The position numbers and the translations under genes are program-made. A stretch of DNA of 64,000 nucleotides from Trichomonas tenax (Eukaryota > Parabasalia > Trichomonadida > Trichomonadidae), in assembly GCA_023091735.1 (NCBI GenBank), contig JALKBU010000144.1, positions 1 through 64,000 on the forward strand. The letters run 5' to 3'. The notes under the pieces are model-generated. The model was not told the origin of the DNA and made no database searches. It worked only from the letters and a program-made list of their open reading frames with translations. Positions within the stretch are counted from its first letter, which is position 1. Each line of letters opens with the position of its first letter. Positions 18,790 to 28,067 of the stretch are shown one piece after another.

Positions 18790-19866
18790 ATGAAAGCATA
18801 TGAAACTATTGAAGTTGTAGGCGATGGTGCATTCGGTACAGTTCTCAAATGTCGAAACAAGGAGACTGGACAGCTTGTCGCCATCAAGAAAATGAAACAG
18901 AGATACTCATCATGGGAAGAATGTTGCCAACTCAAAGAAGTTACATCGTTGAGAAAAATAAAGCATCAGAATGTCGTTAGACTCCTTGAAGTTTTCAGAG
19001 AAGATGAGCATTTATTTTTGGTTTTCGAATTACTTCACGGATCTTTATACAAATCAATTAGAGATCACGATGGACCATTTTCAGAAGCTCAAGTTCGTTT
19101 TTGCATGAAACAGATACTTTTAGGCCTACAATATATTCACAGATGCGGTTTCTTCCATCGTGACATGAAACCAGAGAATGTTCTGTGGGACGGAGACACA
19201 ATGAAGATCTGTGACTTTGGTCTTGCTCGTGAAATCCGTTCTAAGCCACCATACACAGAATACGTTTCCACACGTTGGTACAGAGCACCAGAAATTGTAT
19301 TACGTCATCAGTTTTACAACTCTCCAGTCGATATTTGGGCTGCTGGTTGCATAATGGCCGAACTTTTGACATCTAAACCATTGTTCCAAGGAACATCAGA
19401 AACAGATCAATTATTCAAGATTTGCTCTGTCCTTGGTACCCCTGGACCAGGTAACTGGCCGGATGGCGCCAAACTTGCACAAAGATTAAACATCAGATTA
19501 CCATCATTCTCTCCAACGCCTCTCCACACAATAATTCCAAATGCATCACAAGAAGCAATCGATTTGCTCACAAATATGCTTACATATGATCCTGCAAAAC
19601 GTCCAAGCGCAACAAAAGCACTCCAACATCCATGGTTCAACGGACCTGTCGAAGCAGTTACTAAGACAGCGCCAAAGGTTCCAGCTAAGGTCATTACATC
19701 AGTCGAGAAAGTTGATGATGACCGAAAGATGAAGGAAGATGAATCTATTAAAGTTGATGTCACTGATATTTCGAAGAAGGCACCTCATATTCCACCACAA
19801 AGGATCCAGCCAGAAGAAGAGGAAGTGAAAGATCCTTCATTCGACGATATCTTTGAGAATCTTTAG
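18790..19866 (+). CDS. RCK-family (MAK/ICK/LF4-type) protein kinase
   Basis: 358 residues. The kinase domain (about 4-287) has GDGAFGTV (11-18), Lys33, HRDMKPEN (123-130) and DFG (142-144). The activation loop PPYTEYVSTRWYRAPE carries a MAPK-like TEY (156-158); MAK has TDY at this position. The phrase SW(E/D)EC..L(K/R)EV..L and the long match to MAK assign it to the RCK subfamily rather than to CDKs or true MAPKs. RCK kinases such as Chlamydomonas LF4 limit flagellar length. The C-terminal tail (about 290-358) is Lys/Glu-rich and disordered. The gene starts about 140 bp after the inverted-repeat element and has no obvious Inr; TTTCAAAATCC is the nearest candidate. Confidence 0.87.
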   Translation: MKAYETIEVVGDGAFGTVLKCRNKETGQLVAIKKMKQRYSSWEECCQLKEVTSLRKIKHQNVVRLLEVFREDEHLFLVFELLHGSLYKSIRDHDGPFSEAQVRFCMKQILLGLQYIHRCGFFHRDMKPENVLWDGDTMKICDFGLAREIRSKPPYTEYVSTRWYRAPEIVLRHQFYNSPVDIWAAGCIMAELLTSKPLFQGTSETDQLFKICSVLGTPGPGNWPDGAKLAQRLNIRLPSFSPTPLHTIIPNASQEAIDLLTNMLTYDPAKRPSATKALQHPWFNGPVEAVTKTAPKVPAKVITSVEKVDDDRKMKEDESIKVDVTDISKKAPHIPPQRIQPEEEEVKDPSFDDIFENL

Positions 19867-19945
19867 GTTTTTTTTTATGAATTTGTAATAATATTAAGTA
19901 AATTTTACTTTAAATAACACCAAGGTATGATATATAAACAGCATT

Positions 19946-20521
19946 CTAAAAAAAGGAAATGGTTTTGCCTTGTGATTTGCCTTTTCCTTTACCTTTAGCC
20001 CGATAAACGGGCTGTGGTTCAGTCTTAACTTCAGCGTGAGCTGGTTTCTGATTTGCATCCAAATCTGATGGAGGATGCAATAAAGCATTATAAAATTTTT
20101 TGGTTAATTTGTTGATTTTAAGAAGCCAATCTTCTTCTGCTGTTGTTGGAAGATGTTCTATTTTCTTGTAGAACCAATTTCTGGCTTCAAAAGCCATTAA
20201 TGTATAATATGCTTCATCACCATTGTATATTTTTGAATTTTGATATATTAAATTGATATCGTATTTCAAAGCATTGATATCTTTATAAGAGTTATTTTGC
20301 AATTTAGTTTTAATTTCATTTAACGATGTGGGTTCTTTCACATAAGTGAAATATTCAGGCGCACCGTCAAGTTCTGGATCTACCATCTTCACAAATGGAT
20401 GGCACACTTCCCAAGAGACAAGTGTGTCGATCAGTTTGATACACTTTTCTCTTTGGAACTCATTCAATGTCATTGTGTCACCTTTTTGCAAATTTGTTGT
20501 CACGTAAATTGATTTTGTCAT
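19946..20521 (-). CDS. Bromodomain protein
   Basis: 191 residues. Residues about 20-125 form a single bromodomain: PF...VDPELDGAPEYF (ZA loop), EPTSLNEIKTKL, then NSKIYN, which contains the acetyl-lysine-binding Asn of the YN pair. The tail is basic and Gly/Lys-rich (KGKGKGKSQGK) and could bind nucleic acid. Such minimal bromodomain proteins read acetylated histones or act as adaptors. The start is uncertain: the Met at codon 1 or at codon 17 is possible, and either keeps the whole domain. Divergent from the PP1-type gene across 165 bp and convergent with the MAK-type kinase (79-bp gap). Confidence 0.8.
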   Translation of the reverse strand: MTKSIYVTTNLQKGDTMTLNEFQREKCIKLIDTLVSWEVCHPFVKMVDPELDGAPEYFTYVKEPTSLNEIKTKLQNNSYKDINALKYDINLIYQNSKIYNGDEAYYTLMAFEARNWFYKKIEHLPTTAEEDWLLKINKLTKKFYNALLHPPSDLDANQKPAHAEVKTEPQPVYRAKGKGKGKSQGKTISFF

Positions 20522-20618
20522 ATCTGGAATACTTAGGGGCCTGGATGTCTTGAAAGCATCTATAGACCATGTATATATTACTGTATCAATTTTGCGACAA
20601 AACTAGCTAAAACCATAG

Positions 20619-20651
20619 TTCTGACAAAATGAAAATATATTTTTGACATAT
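20619..20651. promoter_or_regulatory. GACA-type motifs in divergent promoter
   Basis: TTCTGACAAAAT (20619-20630) and TTTTTGACATAT (20640-20651) lie between the bromodomain gene and the PP1-type gene. The second is about 30 bp upstream of the PP1 Inr A at 20677. Similar words precede several other genes here. Confidence 0.45.
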
Positions 20652-20674
20652 AAACTTAAAATGGATTTTATTTG

Positions 20675-20682
20675 TCATAAAT
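20675..20682 (+). promoter_or_regulatory. Inr of PP1-type gene
   Basis: TCATAAAT with the A at 20677, giving a 10-nt leader to the ATG at 20687. Confidence 0.6.
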
Positions 20683-20686
20683 TAAA

Positions 20687-21790
20687 ATGAGTCATTCACT
20701 TCTTGATAGTTTTATAGTAACTTTAATATCAGGTCGTGCGAAATCACTCTGCAAGAACGATAGAACGTATAATCCGAAGTTTAAGAAGGGATTTGTTAAA
20801 GAAATATTAACTAATGTTTCAGAAGTTCTCGATAAAGAGCCTTCTCTTCTGTACCTTCCATCAGATATCATTGTAGTCGGAGATTTACATGGAAGTGTTG
20901 ATGATCTTATTCGATTTTTCTCAACATTGGGTTATCCTCCAGAAACAAAATATCTTTTCCTTGGTGATTACGTTGATAGAGGACAAAATTCTGTCGAAGT
21001 TCTCTTGTTGCTTTTCTCTCTGAAGCTTAAATACCCAGAAAGCATTTATTTGATTCGTGGAAATCATGAATGCGAATCTTTAACGACAGCATATGGATTT
21101 CGTAATGAAGTAACAGCAAAAATCGATGAAGAAACATACTTTGCATTTATGAACACATTCCAGTATCTTCCTTATGGTGCCTTAATCAACAAAGAGATCT
21201 TATGCCTTCACGGTGGTATTTCACCAAATATGACATATGTGGAAGAGATCAAAGACTTCCAGAAGTCGCTCAAAATCCCAACAACAGGGCCAGTTGCAGA
21301 TATCCTTTGGTCAGATCCACGTGAAAAGGTCGAAGATTATCAGCCAAGTGATAGAAAGGTTGGATACTTATATGGATGGAAGGCAGTCAACAAGTTCTTA
21401 AGTGACAATAAGCTTAAATTGCTTGTTAGATCTCATGAAGCATGTGACAATGGTTTCAAGTGGGCATTCAATAACATTCCAAGCGCTAAAGGCAAATGTT
21501 TGACTATCTTCTCGAATAGCGATTACGGTCAAGGATCAAATAGTGCTGCAGTGCTCAAAATTGATGGTGATAATAACTACAAGATCATACACTATACAAG
21601 AGCAAGCTGCGGTCCAATAGGATACCCAACGTGGGTTCCTGAGAACAAAACACAGGAAGTTATCTTCAAGAAGTTAAAAAAGAGGAAACCAAATTATGAT
21701 TCCTACGATGAAGACTCTGAGGAGTATGAATACGATGATGAAGAATCAGTGAATAACTTAGAAGGTGGAGAAATTGATGATGAAATTTAA
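20687..21790 (+). CDS. PP1-type Ser/Thr protein phosphatase with acidic tail
   Basis: 367 residues. All PPP-family metal and phosphate motifs are present: GDLHG (65-69), GDYVDRG (93-99), RGNHE (124-128), LHGGISP and RSHE, so the enzyme should be active. The closest family is PP1/PP2A; RGNHECESLTTAYGF and DILWSDP are PP1-like. After residue about 325 comes a Tyr/Asp/Glu-rich tail (DSYDEDSEEYEYDDEES) that ordinary PP1 lacks and that may regulate localisation or activity (inference). Preceded by an Inr; convergent with NCKAP1 (99-bp gap). Confidence 0.88.
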   Translation: MSHSLLDSFIVTLISGRAKSLCKNDRTYNPKFKKGFVKEILTNVSEVLDKEPSLLYLPSDIIVVGDLHGSVDDLIRFFSTLGYPPETKYLFLGDYVDRGQNSVEVLLLLFSLKLKYPESIYLIRGNHECESLTTAYGFRNEVTAKIDEETYFAFMNTFQYLPYGALINKEILCLHGGISPNMTYVEEIKDFQKSLKIPTTGPVADILWSDPREKVEDYQPSDRKVGYLYGWKAVNKFLSDNKLKLLVRSHEACDNGFKWAFNNIPSAKGKCLTIFSNSDYGQGSNSAAVLKIDGDNNYKIIHYTRASCGPIGYPTWVPENKTQEVIFKKLKKRKPNYDSYDEDSEEYEYDDEESVNNLEGGEIDDEI

Positions 21791-21889
21791 ATTGTGTATA
21801 AATAAAGCGAAATACTATTTCTAAAAAATATGAGTGAAATATCGTGAATATCATTGAAATTTTAGATAATTCCACAAAATTAATTAAAT

Positions 21890-24800
21890 TTATTTCTTCT
21901 CTTTCTTCCTCCTCCTGTTGGTCATGTCGGAGGCAGCATCTGAGTAAGCGTGGTTGATCATTCTTGTTGGGAAGTACTGCTCGATAAGAGAGAATGGGAT
22001 TGATGGGAATGTATCTGGCAACATGTTGGCCATAATTGTCAAAGCGTTCGCGCATCCTGTTTCTCCACCTGACATCTTAACTGCAATAACTGATCTGATG
22101 GCAGACATCATTAACTCAATGCCACTGATTCTAGCTTCGTTCTGTGGATTCCTATCTGGAAGATCTTCGAACATAAGATCAGCAAGTCTAAGCATAGCGC
22201 CGATTGCCTTTGGTACCAAGTGCATGTTGTTTGTGATTGTGTCATGAGCAGGATCATACTTTGCACCCTGGAATGTTGGTGAGAGGAAGATGGCTGCGAA
22301 GAAGAAGTACATGCCAGAGCAATGTTTCATCTGCTTGAACTTCAACATCTGAACCCTTGTTCTGATGAATGGAATTTCAACACTGTCACCGCACAAAATT
22401 TCTCTGATGAGTACTTCTCTTGGATCAAGTTCTGGCTTTCTGTACGATGCAGCTTCGAGAAGCGTGGAAAGGCCTGGAAGGTTGACATCAAGGGAAGTCT
22501 TAATAGCAGAGCGAACAATGTTTCTTAGTTCAAGGCAGACACCTAATCTGACCATCTGTTCGGCTGCTGTGGTAACAATTGGATTTGTGATGATATCGGG
22601 CTTGAGACTGCCGCTCTTCTTGTATTCATCACGCCATGGCTTGCACTGTGGTTCGACTTCGCAGAAAAGCTTGAAAATTGTTGAAATTATATCAACTGTA
22701 GCAGCAGTAAGGATCTTGTTAATCCTGAAGCCAACATTGATACCAAGGTTTCTGATCAAGTATTCAAGAGACTTCTCGGTGAAGTACGATGGTATAGCTG
22801 GGTTGTTGTCTGTACCCCAGAAACCTCTGAATGGTGGAACGTAAAGAGCGTTCTTGTAAGAGTGCTTGATAAACTTCTCGAATGTTCTTTCGATTCTGAG
22901 GACAAGTGTGTTTGTGTTCAATGGTGAATTCTCTCTTTGGAGAATACCAAGCATTGCTTGGATTTGTGTATCGAAGTGATGAGTGTTAGGATATGTAGAT
23001 TCTCTCAATCTATACTCGAAGATACGACGCTGGAATGATGAAGAAACAGCAGCGAAAAGTGGCCAAATTGTTTGGGCTGCAGCAGAGAAAGCCATATCCA
23101 TGTGTGAGAATGCTGGTGTAGCATCAGATGGGAACATGTAACGTGTCAAGTTATCAGTAATGTTATTAGCGAAGTAGTTGGCTGTGAAATCCTGGTTTTT
23201 GAACAAGATGACCGTCTGTGGAATGCTCTCGAATGTTGATGCAAGAACAGCAGTTCTTTCGATGTTATCTGCACTCTTGAGCATTGCCTTTCTCTTCTGC
23301 TGTCCACGTGGCAGGGCAAATTCGAGCGTCTGGAATGCATGATTGCCTTGCTGGAAGTCGTGGGTTTGCAGCGAGATAAGGAAATCTGGAGATTGGTTAT
23401 CGATCTTCTGGGAAATGGCTGATGTCATTCTGATGAAAATACCACCTCTGATCTCCCCGAACTTCTTAACAACGTTGGAGCACTCAATACCAAGCTGCCT
23501 AAGAACGCCAGTGTCGTATGAGAAGAATGTGAACATCTTGAGGAGTGATGGAAGATACTGGATATTGATTTCGTTGCCTCTAACAAAGGATGAGAAGAGG
23601 TTAAGGTGGTTCCACATGGTGTGGAGTGGGCAGTACCTGAGGAATGCCTGGACTGGATTTGTGGCAAAGGCAATATGATCTCTGATAACTGTTAAGTGTT
23701 CGAAGATTGGGTCGAGGAAAGAAACTCTCTCACGTGTCTTAAGTTCGGCAAACTTGAAGAGATAGTGAGAGTGAGTGATAAGAAGTGCTGTGAAATCATA
23801 TCTTGAGCCCTTATCGTAGGCATCGAGATCAAGAGCAAGGAGCGAAGAAAGAAGATCACTGATAAGCTTGGAAACATCGACTTCCTTGAGTGTTGCAGAT
23901 GTTGCTGTAACTGCTGGACTTAATTGCTTTGCGAGATACTGTGTATCTGTCTGAGCAATATTGAAGAAGAAGAATCTCTGAACATAGTTGAAATTAGCAC
24001 GAATAAGTTCAGCTAAATCTGTACAGACAGCAAGGAGGTGCATTGCCTCATTTCTAGGCTCCTTGAAGTAGAAGCATGTATCGAGTTCATAATATGCCAA
24101 ACCACCTAAAGCTGTGATGAAATTCATGAGTGGTGGAAGAAGGCTGATGTTGAACTTGCAAATGTTCAAGATATCCTCAAGAAGAATTGTGACACGGACA
24201 ATACGTTGAAGATGTGAAGTATTGAATTTTCTGCGTGTCTGAAGAATAGCGGCATTGAGTAATGTCTTGTTGAAAACATCGTTTGGACAGATCCTCAAGA
24301 AATCATCGAGAGGAATTGATAAAGAACGTGTGATTGCGATGACTGGAATTTCGGAGAGAAGAGCTTCGATAATCAAGCCAAAGCACTCGTTAGATGTTGT
24401 AGACTCTGGGAATGTAAACAAGAAGAAGAACAATGTCTCCTTGAACAATGAAATATTCTGGAGAATAACGAATTCATCTGCAGGAAGCATAGATTCTGGT
24501 TGTGATGTTCTCTTTGTGAAGATTGAGAATGGTTCCCATTCAATTAACGGGAACACACCAAAAAGCTTTGCCATGAATGTGCCGATATTCGAGGCGAAAC
24601 GAGCCATCTTGCCCTTAACCGGATCTATATTAAATGATAAGCATGTAAATGGATTAACAACGCATGAATTGATGAGTTGGACAATTTTCGGAAACTCGCC
24701 TGCAAGATTGTTGAATTCCTTAGCTGGTGCGTTAAGGACCATGAGAGCGTAGTAGCGAACGTATGGACACTGGTTGAAGAACAACATAACCTTGACGAGT

Positions 24801-25204
24801 TGATTGAAAATCTTGCACAATGTGATTGTTGTTGCCTGATTCCATCTGATATCGAGTTCGATGATTTTTCCGACGGCCAACTTGACCTGGTACATTGAAA
24901 GAGTTGCCCACTGAGCGATGTACTTGATAGAAGCTGCGATATTTTTAATGCGAGGATACATCGTGCCTAACCATTTCGACATACTTGAACCGCTCGGCGC
25001 CTTCGGCGTGTCCGCCTTCGTTGTCAACGATGCAATATAGTTCTGCACGTACGTAGCCCACGTTTTGCCTTCACCCGAATCGAAGCACTTGATAAAGTCA
25101 GATCCAGGTCCGAACAAGAGGAGCAACTGTTCCATCTTGGAGATCACAATGTCGATATGCTGACAAAGGATCTCGGAGTCCTCGGAACGTCCGCTTGCTG
25201 CCAT
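21890..25204 (-). CDS. NCKAP1/HEM (Nap1) subunit of the WAVE/SCAR complex
   Basis: 1,104 residues, close to the family length, all helical with no membrane segment. The C-terminal block (PDTFPSIPFSLIEQYFPTRMINHAYSD) matches the end of NCKAP1, where a Leu/Phe-rich helix is followed by FP...RNAYHAVY. The middle region around FTANYFANNITDNLTRYMF corresponds to the TPREYL..HLE block of human NCKAP1. NCKAP1 pairs with Sra1/CYFIP to hold WAVE inactive until Rac binds, so it implies Arp2/3-driven actin assembly. Trichomonads turn amoeboid on contact with host cells, which fits. The tail ends in a basic run (NRRRKKEKK). No clear Inr is seen next to the ATG. Confidence 0.82.
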   Translation of the reverse strand: MAASGRSEDSEILCQHIDIVISKMEQLLLLFGPGSDFIKCFDSGEGKTWATYVQNYIASLTTKADTPKAPSGSSMSKWLGTMYPRIKNIAASIKYIAQWATLSMYQVKLAVGKIIELDIRWNQATTITLCKIFNQLVKVMLFFNQCPYVRYYALMVLNAPAKEFNNLAGEFPKIVQLINSCVVNPFTCLSFNIDPVKGKMARFASNIGTFMAKLFGVFPLIEWEPFSIFTKRTSQPESMLPADEFVILQNISLFKETLFFFLFTFPESTTSNECFGLIIEALLSEIPVIAITRSLSIPLDDFLRICPNDVFNKTLLNAAILQTRRKFNTSHLQRIVRVTILLEDILNICKFNISLLPPLMNFITALGGLAYYELDTCFYFKEPRNEAMHLLAVCTDLAELIRANFNYVQRFFFFNIAQTDTQYLAKQLSPAVTATSATLKEVDVSKLISDLLSSLLALDLDAYDKGSRYDFTALLITHSHYLFKFAELKTRERVSFLDPIFEHLTVIRDHIAFATNPVQAFLRYCPLHTMWNHLNLFSSFVRGNEINIQYLPSLLKMFTFFSYDTGVLRQLGIECSNVVKKFGEIRGGIFIRMTSAISQKIDNQSPDFLISLQTHDFQQGNHAFQTLEFALPRGQQKRKAMLKSADNIERTAVLASTFESIPQTVILFKNQDFTANYFANNITDNLTRYMFPSDATPAFSHMDMAFSAAAQTIWPLFAAVSSSFQRRIFEYRLRESTYPNTHHFDTQIQAMLGILQRENSPLNTNTLVLRIERTFEKFIKHSYKNALYVPPFRGFWGTDNNPAIPSYFTEKSLEYLIRNLGINVGFRINKILTAATVDIISTIFKLFCEVEPQCKPWRDEYKKSGSLKPDIITNPIVTTAAEQMVRLGVCLELRNIVRSAIKTSLDVNLPGLSTLLEAASYRKPELDPREVLIREILCGDSVEIPFIRTRVQMLKFKQMKHCSGMYFFFAAIFLSPTFQGAKYDPAHDTITNNMHLVPKAIGAMLRLADLMFEDLPDRNPQNEARISGIELMMSAIRSVIAVKMSGGETGCANALTIMANMLPDTFPSIPFSLIEQYFPTRMINHAYSDAASDMTNRRRKKEKK

Positions 25205-25323
25205 TAATAATTTTATCAGAATTTCACCTCACTTTTCCAAAATAAATTTTTTCGGACTTCATAACCACCATATTAACTTTCGTCTTGTTGAGTGTTTTCA
25301 TCGAATTAAAATAAATAATATTT

Positions 25324-26658
25324 TTATATACATTTGATGACATTTTTGAGGTAAGCGAAGACAACATCACATTCCTGTGATTTATTGAGTGCCGTCTCGA
25401 TGGATTCCCTGGTGATTTCATATTTTCCGCTTCTTTCGAATTGTATATACTTTGTCCCTTCACGCCTCACTTTGAATTGGAGGTTCGGCGTTGGGGCCAC
25501 ATAAATGAGTGTACCACGGACAAAGTGTAGAAGATACTGTTCATCCCAAGATGAAGGTACTAAAACATATTCTGCATTCGATAGTGCCGCAACCTTTTCA
25601 TCGAACGTGGATGTATTGGATAGATAAGTAAATGTTGTGGCATTGAGAACATCAATAAATAATTGTGAATAATTAGCGACACCTGTGGAATTAAGTATAA
25701 CAATCTTGTTTGGAGTTCCTGTGACATTAACTACTGTTGTATAATCTTCTAGTGTCACATTTGTTGTCGGTCTTAATAGATATAGTTCATCGAAACAAAG
25801 GTGTGTTTCTGGCTTGATATTGATCATTTTTTCTGTTAGAGTTAGATTTGTATATGTTTGGTTATCATTTGTGTAAATATAATTGACATAATCACCTCTA
25901 TACATCTTATTGAGATGATGCATTGGAGATATAATCCTTTCAAGGTACTGGTCATATTTCTTGTACGCCTTTGATGTAAATAAACGTCCCTTGGAAACTT
26001 CGGTTGTGTTAGGATTACGTTGAATAAAGTCTCTATAGTTATAATGAGTTATCGATGTGAATGATAGTTCATAGTCATCGAAAGATTGCATAATTTTTGT
26101 GTTGAGTACGGGGTTTTGTGAAAATAAATGAATTGATCCGTTTGCAAAGCAAGCTCTTGACAAATGTAATGTCTCATGAGATCTTTGTTCAATAGCTATT
26201 AAAGTATTGCTAGGATAATAATTAGTCATTGGCAATTGATATTCTTTGATGCTGAGTGGTTCATACATGTACATGAACGACATATTTGTTTTTCCATGGA
26301 AATGGGTAAAAATATCACCAGAATACACGTTTCCACCATTATCTGTGATGGATAGTGGTATGGCGTATCGGAAATATTTATTTGAAACACCAATTTTCAT
26401 TGACCGAAGTATATTTGACCTTGTTACTTCTAATGCGCACTCGAAACGGAATGACCAATTGAATTTATTTGATTTTTCGAGTTGTGTGAGATTGTATTCT
26501 TTAAATGGAAGTAATTCTGTTCGATTTTCGGGTAAAGCATTGAGTTTCTGATAAATATCTGTTTGGTTTGTCCACCCTATTACAACGGTGATGATCAATA
26601 TTGTAAATAAAGTTGTCCAATTATAGAAGACTCTAAGATCGAAGGTATAAGTTTCCAT
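25324..26658 (-). CDS. Type II membrane protein, GT61-like glycosyltransferase
   Basis: 444 residues. A short cytosolic tail is followed by one transmembrane anchor (about residues 15-30, LFTILIITVVIGW) and a lumenal domain rich in N-glycosylation sequons (NRT, NLT, NWS, NMS, NVT, NAT, NTS and others). The C-terminal third, with KIVILNSTG, TFDEKVAALSNAEYVLVPSSWDEQYLLHFVRGTLIYVAP, has the layout of the GT61 (DUF563/EOGT) catalytic end, although the usual GxHGAGL is replaced by PSSWDEQYLLHF. Likely Golgi or ER. Family call is tentative. It shares a 19-bp intergenic region with cyclin H. Confidence 0.5.
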   Translation of the reverse strand: METYTFDLRVFYNWTTLFTILIITVVIGWTNQTDIYQKLNALPENRTELLPFKEYNLTQLEKSNKFNWSFRFECALEVTRSNILRSMKIGVSNKYFRYAIPLSITDNGGNVYSGDIFTHFHGKTNMSFMYMYEPLSIKEYQLPMTNYYPSNTLIAIEQRSHETLHLSRACFANGSIHLFSQNPVLNTKIMQSFDDYELSFTSITHYNYRDFIQRNPNTTEVSKGRLFTSKAYKKYDQYLERIISPMHHLNKMYRGDYVNYIYTNDNQTYTNLTLTEKMINIKPETHLCFDELYLLRPTTNVTLEDYTTVVNVTGTPNKIVILNSTGVANYSQLFIDVLNATTFTYLSNTSTFDEKVAALSNAEYVLVPSSWDEQYLLHFVRGTLIYVAPTPNLQFKVRREGTKYIQFERSGKYEITRESIETALNKSQECDVVFAYLKNVIKCI

Positions 26659-26670
26659 TCATAAAAGTGA
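26659..26670. promoter_or_regulatory. Overlapping bidirectional Inr, GT61-like / cyclin H
   Basis: The dodecamer TCATAAAAGTGA reads as an Inr on the plus strand (TCATAAA, A at 26661, 17-nt leader to the cyclin H ATG) and on the minus strand (TCACTTTT, A at 26668, 10-nt leader to the membrane-protein ATG). If both are used, the transcripts overlap by 8 nt at their 5' ends. Confidence 0.65.
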
Positions 26671-26677
26671 CATAATT

Positions 26678-27538
26678 ATGGATTTCCAAAAATCAACTCA
26701 AGCGAGAAATTGGTTATTTACAAAGGAAGAGCTCGAAGAAATGAGACACACAATATACAGCGAGGTCGGTGAAATGGTTTCATCAAACATTACCTATGAA
26801 GATTATATTGGCTATATCCATTATTACGGTGATGAATTAATTAAATATGCGTCAAGGATTGGAATTTGGAATAAGTATCAAATATATACTGCTCTTGCCC
26901 TTTATCAAAGAATTTGGATTCGAAGAACAATTTGGCACATTCCTCCACCTCTTGCTATGATGAATTGTATTTTCTTAGTTTGTAAATTTGTATACCCTGT
27001 AACTTTTCGCGATCTTGTCAACACTGTTAAATTTGATCAAACAATAATGGACCGATTCTGCCCATTTAAGCAAATTGCTCAATCAGAAATCATCCTCCTG
27101 TCAGGAATTAAGTTCAATATGAAAGTTCACTTACCATTCCATCATTTACTTGGGTTAATTGATGGAAGACTCAGCAAACAAGACTATGATAGATGCGAAG
27201 AATGCCTCAGCGTTCTATTGCAGACTGATGCCTTGTTGCTTTATCCTCCAGGTCAAATTGCATTTGCTGTTGTGGCAATTTGTTGCGGAATCGATGTTGC
27301 AACATCAATGTTACCTGAAGGAATGAGTGGCACTGATCCAAACATTCCTCTTGCCCAAGAACTGGCAGAAGTTACACAAAGAATATCTGAGTTGAGGAAG
27401 CCTGAATATAACGTTGAACGCTGCCGCCAAATTGAAGAAGAGTATGGAGCTGAATATACTATCCAAGAGGTTTTGACTTCTGCTAGCCAGCAGGAGACTA
27501 AGCCAACAGATAAATCTCTTGTTCCACCATCTGTATAA
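26678..27538 (+). CDS. Cyclin H-like (CAK/TFIIH cyclin)
   Basis: 286 residues with two cyclin-box folds. The N-terminus STQARNWLFTKEELEEMR matches the cyclin H signature SSQKR.W.F..E.L..LR. The second box contains QTDALLLYPPGQIAFAVV, close to the LTDAYLLYTPSQIAL block of cyclin H, and the linker LLSGIKFNMKVHLPFHHL fits the family. Cyclin C was considered, but the N-terminus fits cyclin H better. Cyclin H activates CDK7, which phosphorylates CDK T-loops and the RNA polymerase II CTD within TFIIH. The start is supported by the adjacent Inr. Confidence 0.75.
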   Translation: MDFQKSTQARNWLFTKEELEEMRHTIYSEVGEMVSSNITYEDYIGYIHYYGDELIKYASRIGIWNKYQIYTALALYQRIWIRRTIWHIPPPLAMMNCIFLVCKFVYPVTFRDLVNTVKFDQTIMDRFCPFKQIAQSEIILLSGIKFNMKVHLPFHHLLGLIDGRLSKQDYDRCEECLSVLLQTDALLLYPPGQIAFAVVAICCGIDVATSMLPEGMSGTDPNIPLAQELAEVTQRISELRKPEYNVERCRQIEEEYGAEYTIQEVLTSASQQETKPTDKSLVPPSV

Positions 27539-28059
27539 TAAAATTATCTTAGAATCATCATATGTTATGCATGCTTTTCTTATTTTGGATGTGCAATTGT
27601 GTTGTATTTCTTTCTTATGATGACAAAAGTACAAATTCTTTATATATGTCAAAACATCCTATAATAATGACTATTTCGATGATGAGATAGTGATTTGGTC
27701 TTTTTTGATTAAAGCCAGTTATTTAATTCTTGACTTAATGTGGAAAAAATCTAAAAATAAAGGAGATCAATGAAAAACGTATTTTTTTAAATCATTACTT
27801 ATCATTTGATTTTATAAAGTTGCGTCTTTGTTGAATTGTAGTCTCTTTTCCTTCTTGATACTTTCTTTCATCCTATGCTTCTGTCATCTTGTTATGAACA
27901 GCTTCTTGGAATGCGGGATTTTCGTTATAATCTAACTCTTAAGTTTCCATGATAATTTATTTTTTTCCGATAATTTTGCATTCAATTTCTCATATTGCCT
28001 TAATCACTCTTGCTTTAGATACGACATCTTATGATTCCCAAATTTACGCCGGCAAGTGA
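27539..28059. other. Intergenic region before the MITE-like element
   Basis: 521 bp after the cyclin H stop (TAATAAAATT, with UAAA-like words). AT-rich; no gene or RNA signature seen. It contains TGTCAAAA near 27645. It probably held the original upstream promoter of the CARMIL-like gene before the element at 28068 separated them. Confidence 0.4.
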
Positions 28060-28067
28060 TGTGTCAT
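28060..28067 (+). repeat. Left target-site duplication
   Basis: TGTGTCAT directly abutting the left terminal inverted repeat. An identical copy abuts the right one at 29200-29207. Confidence 0.8.
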
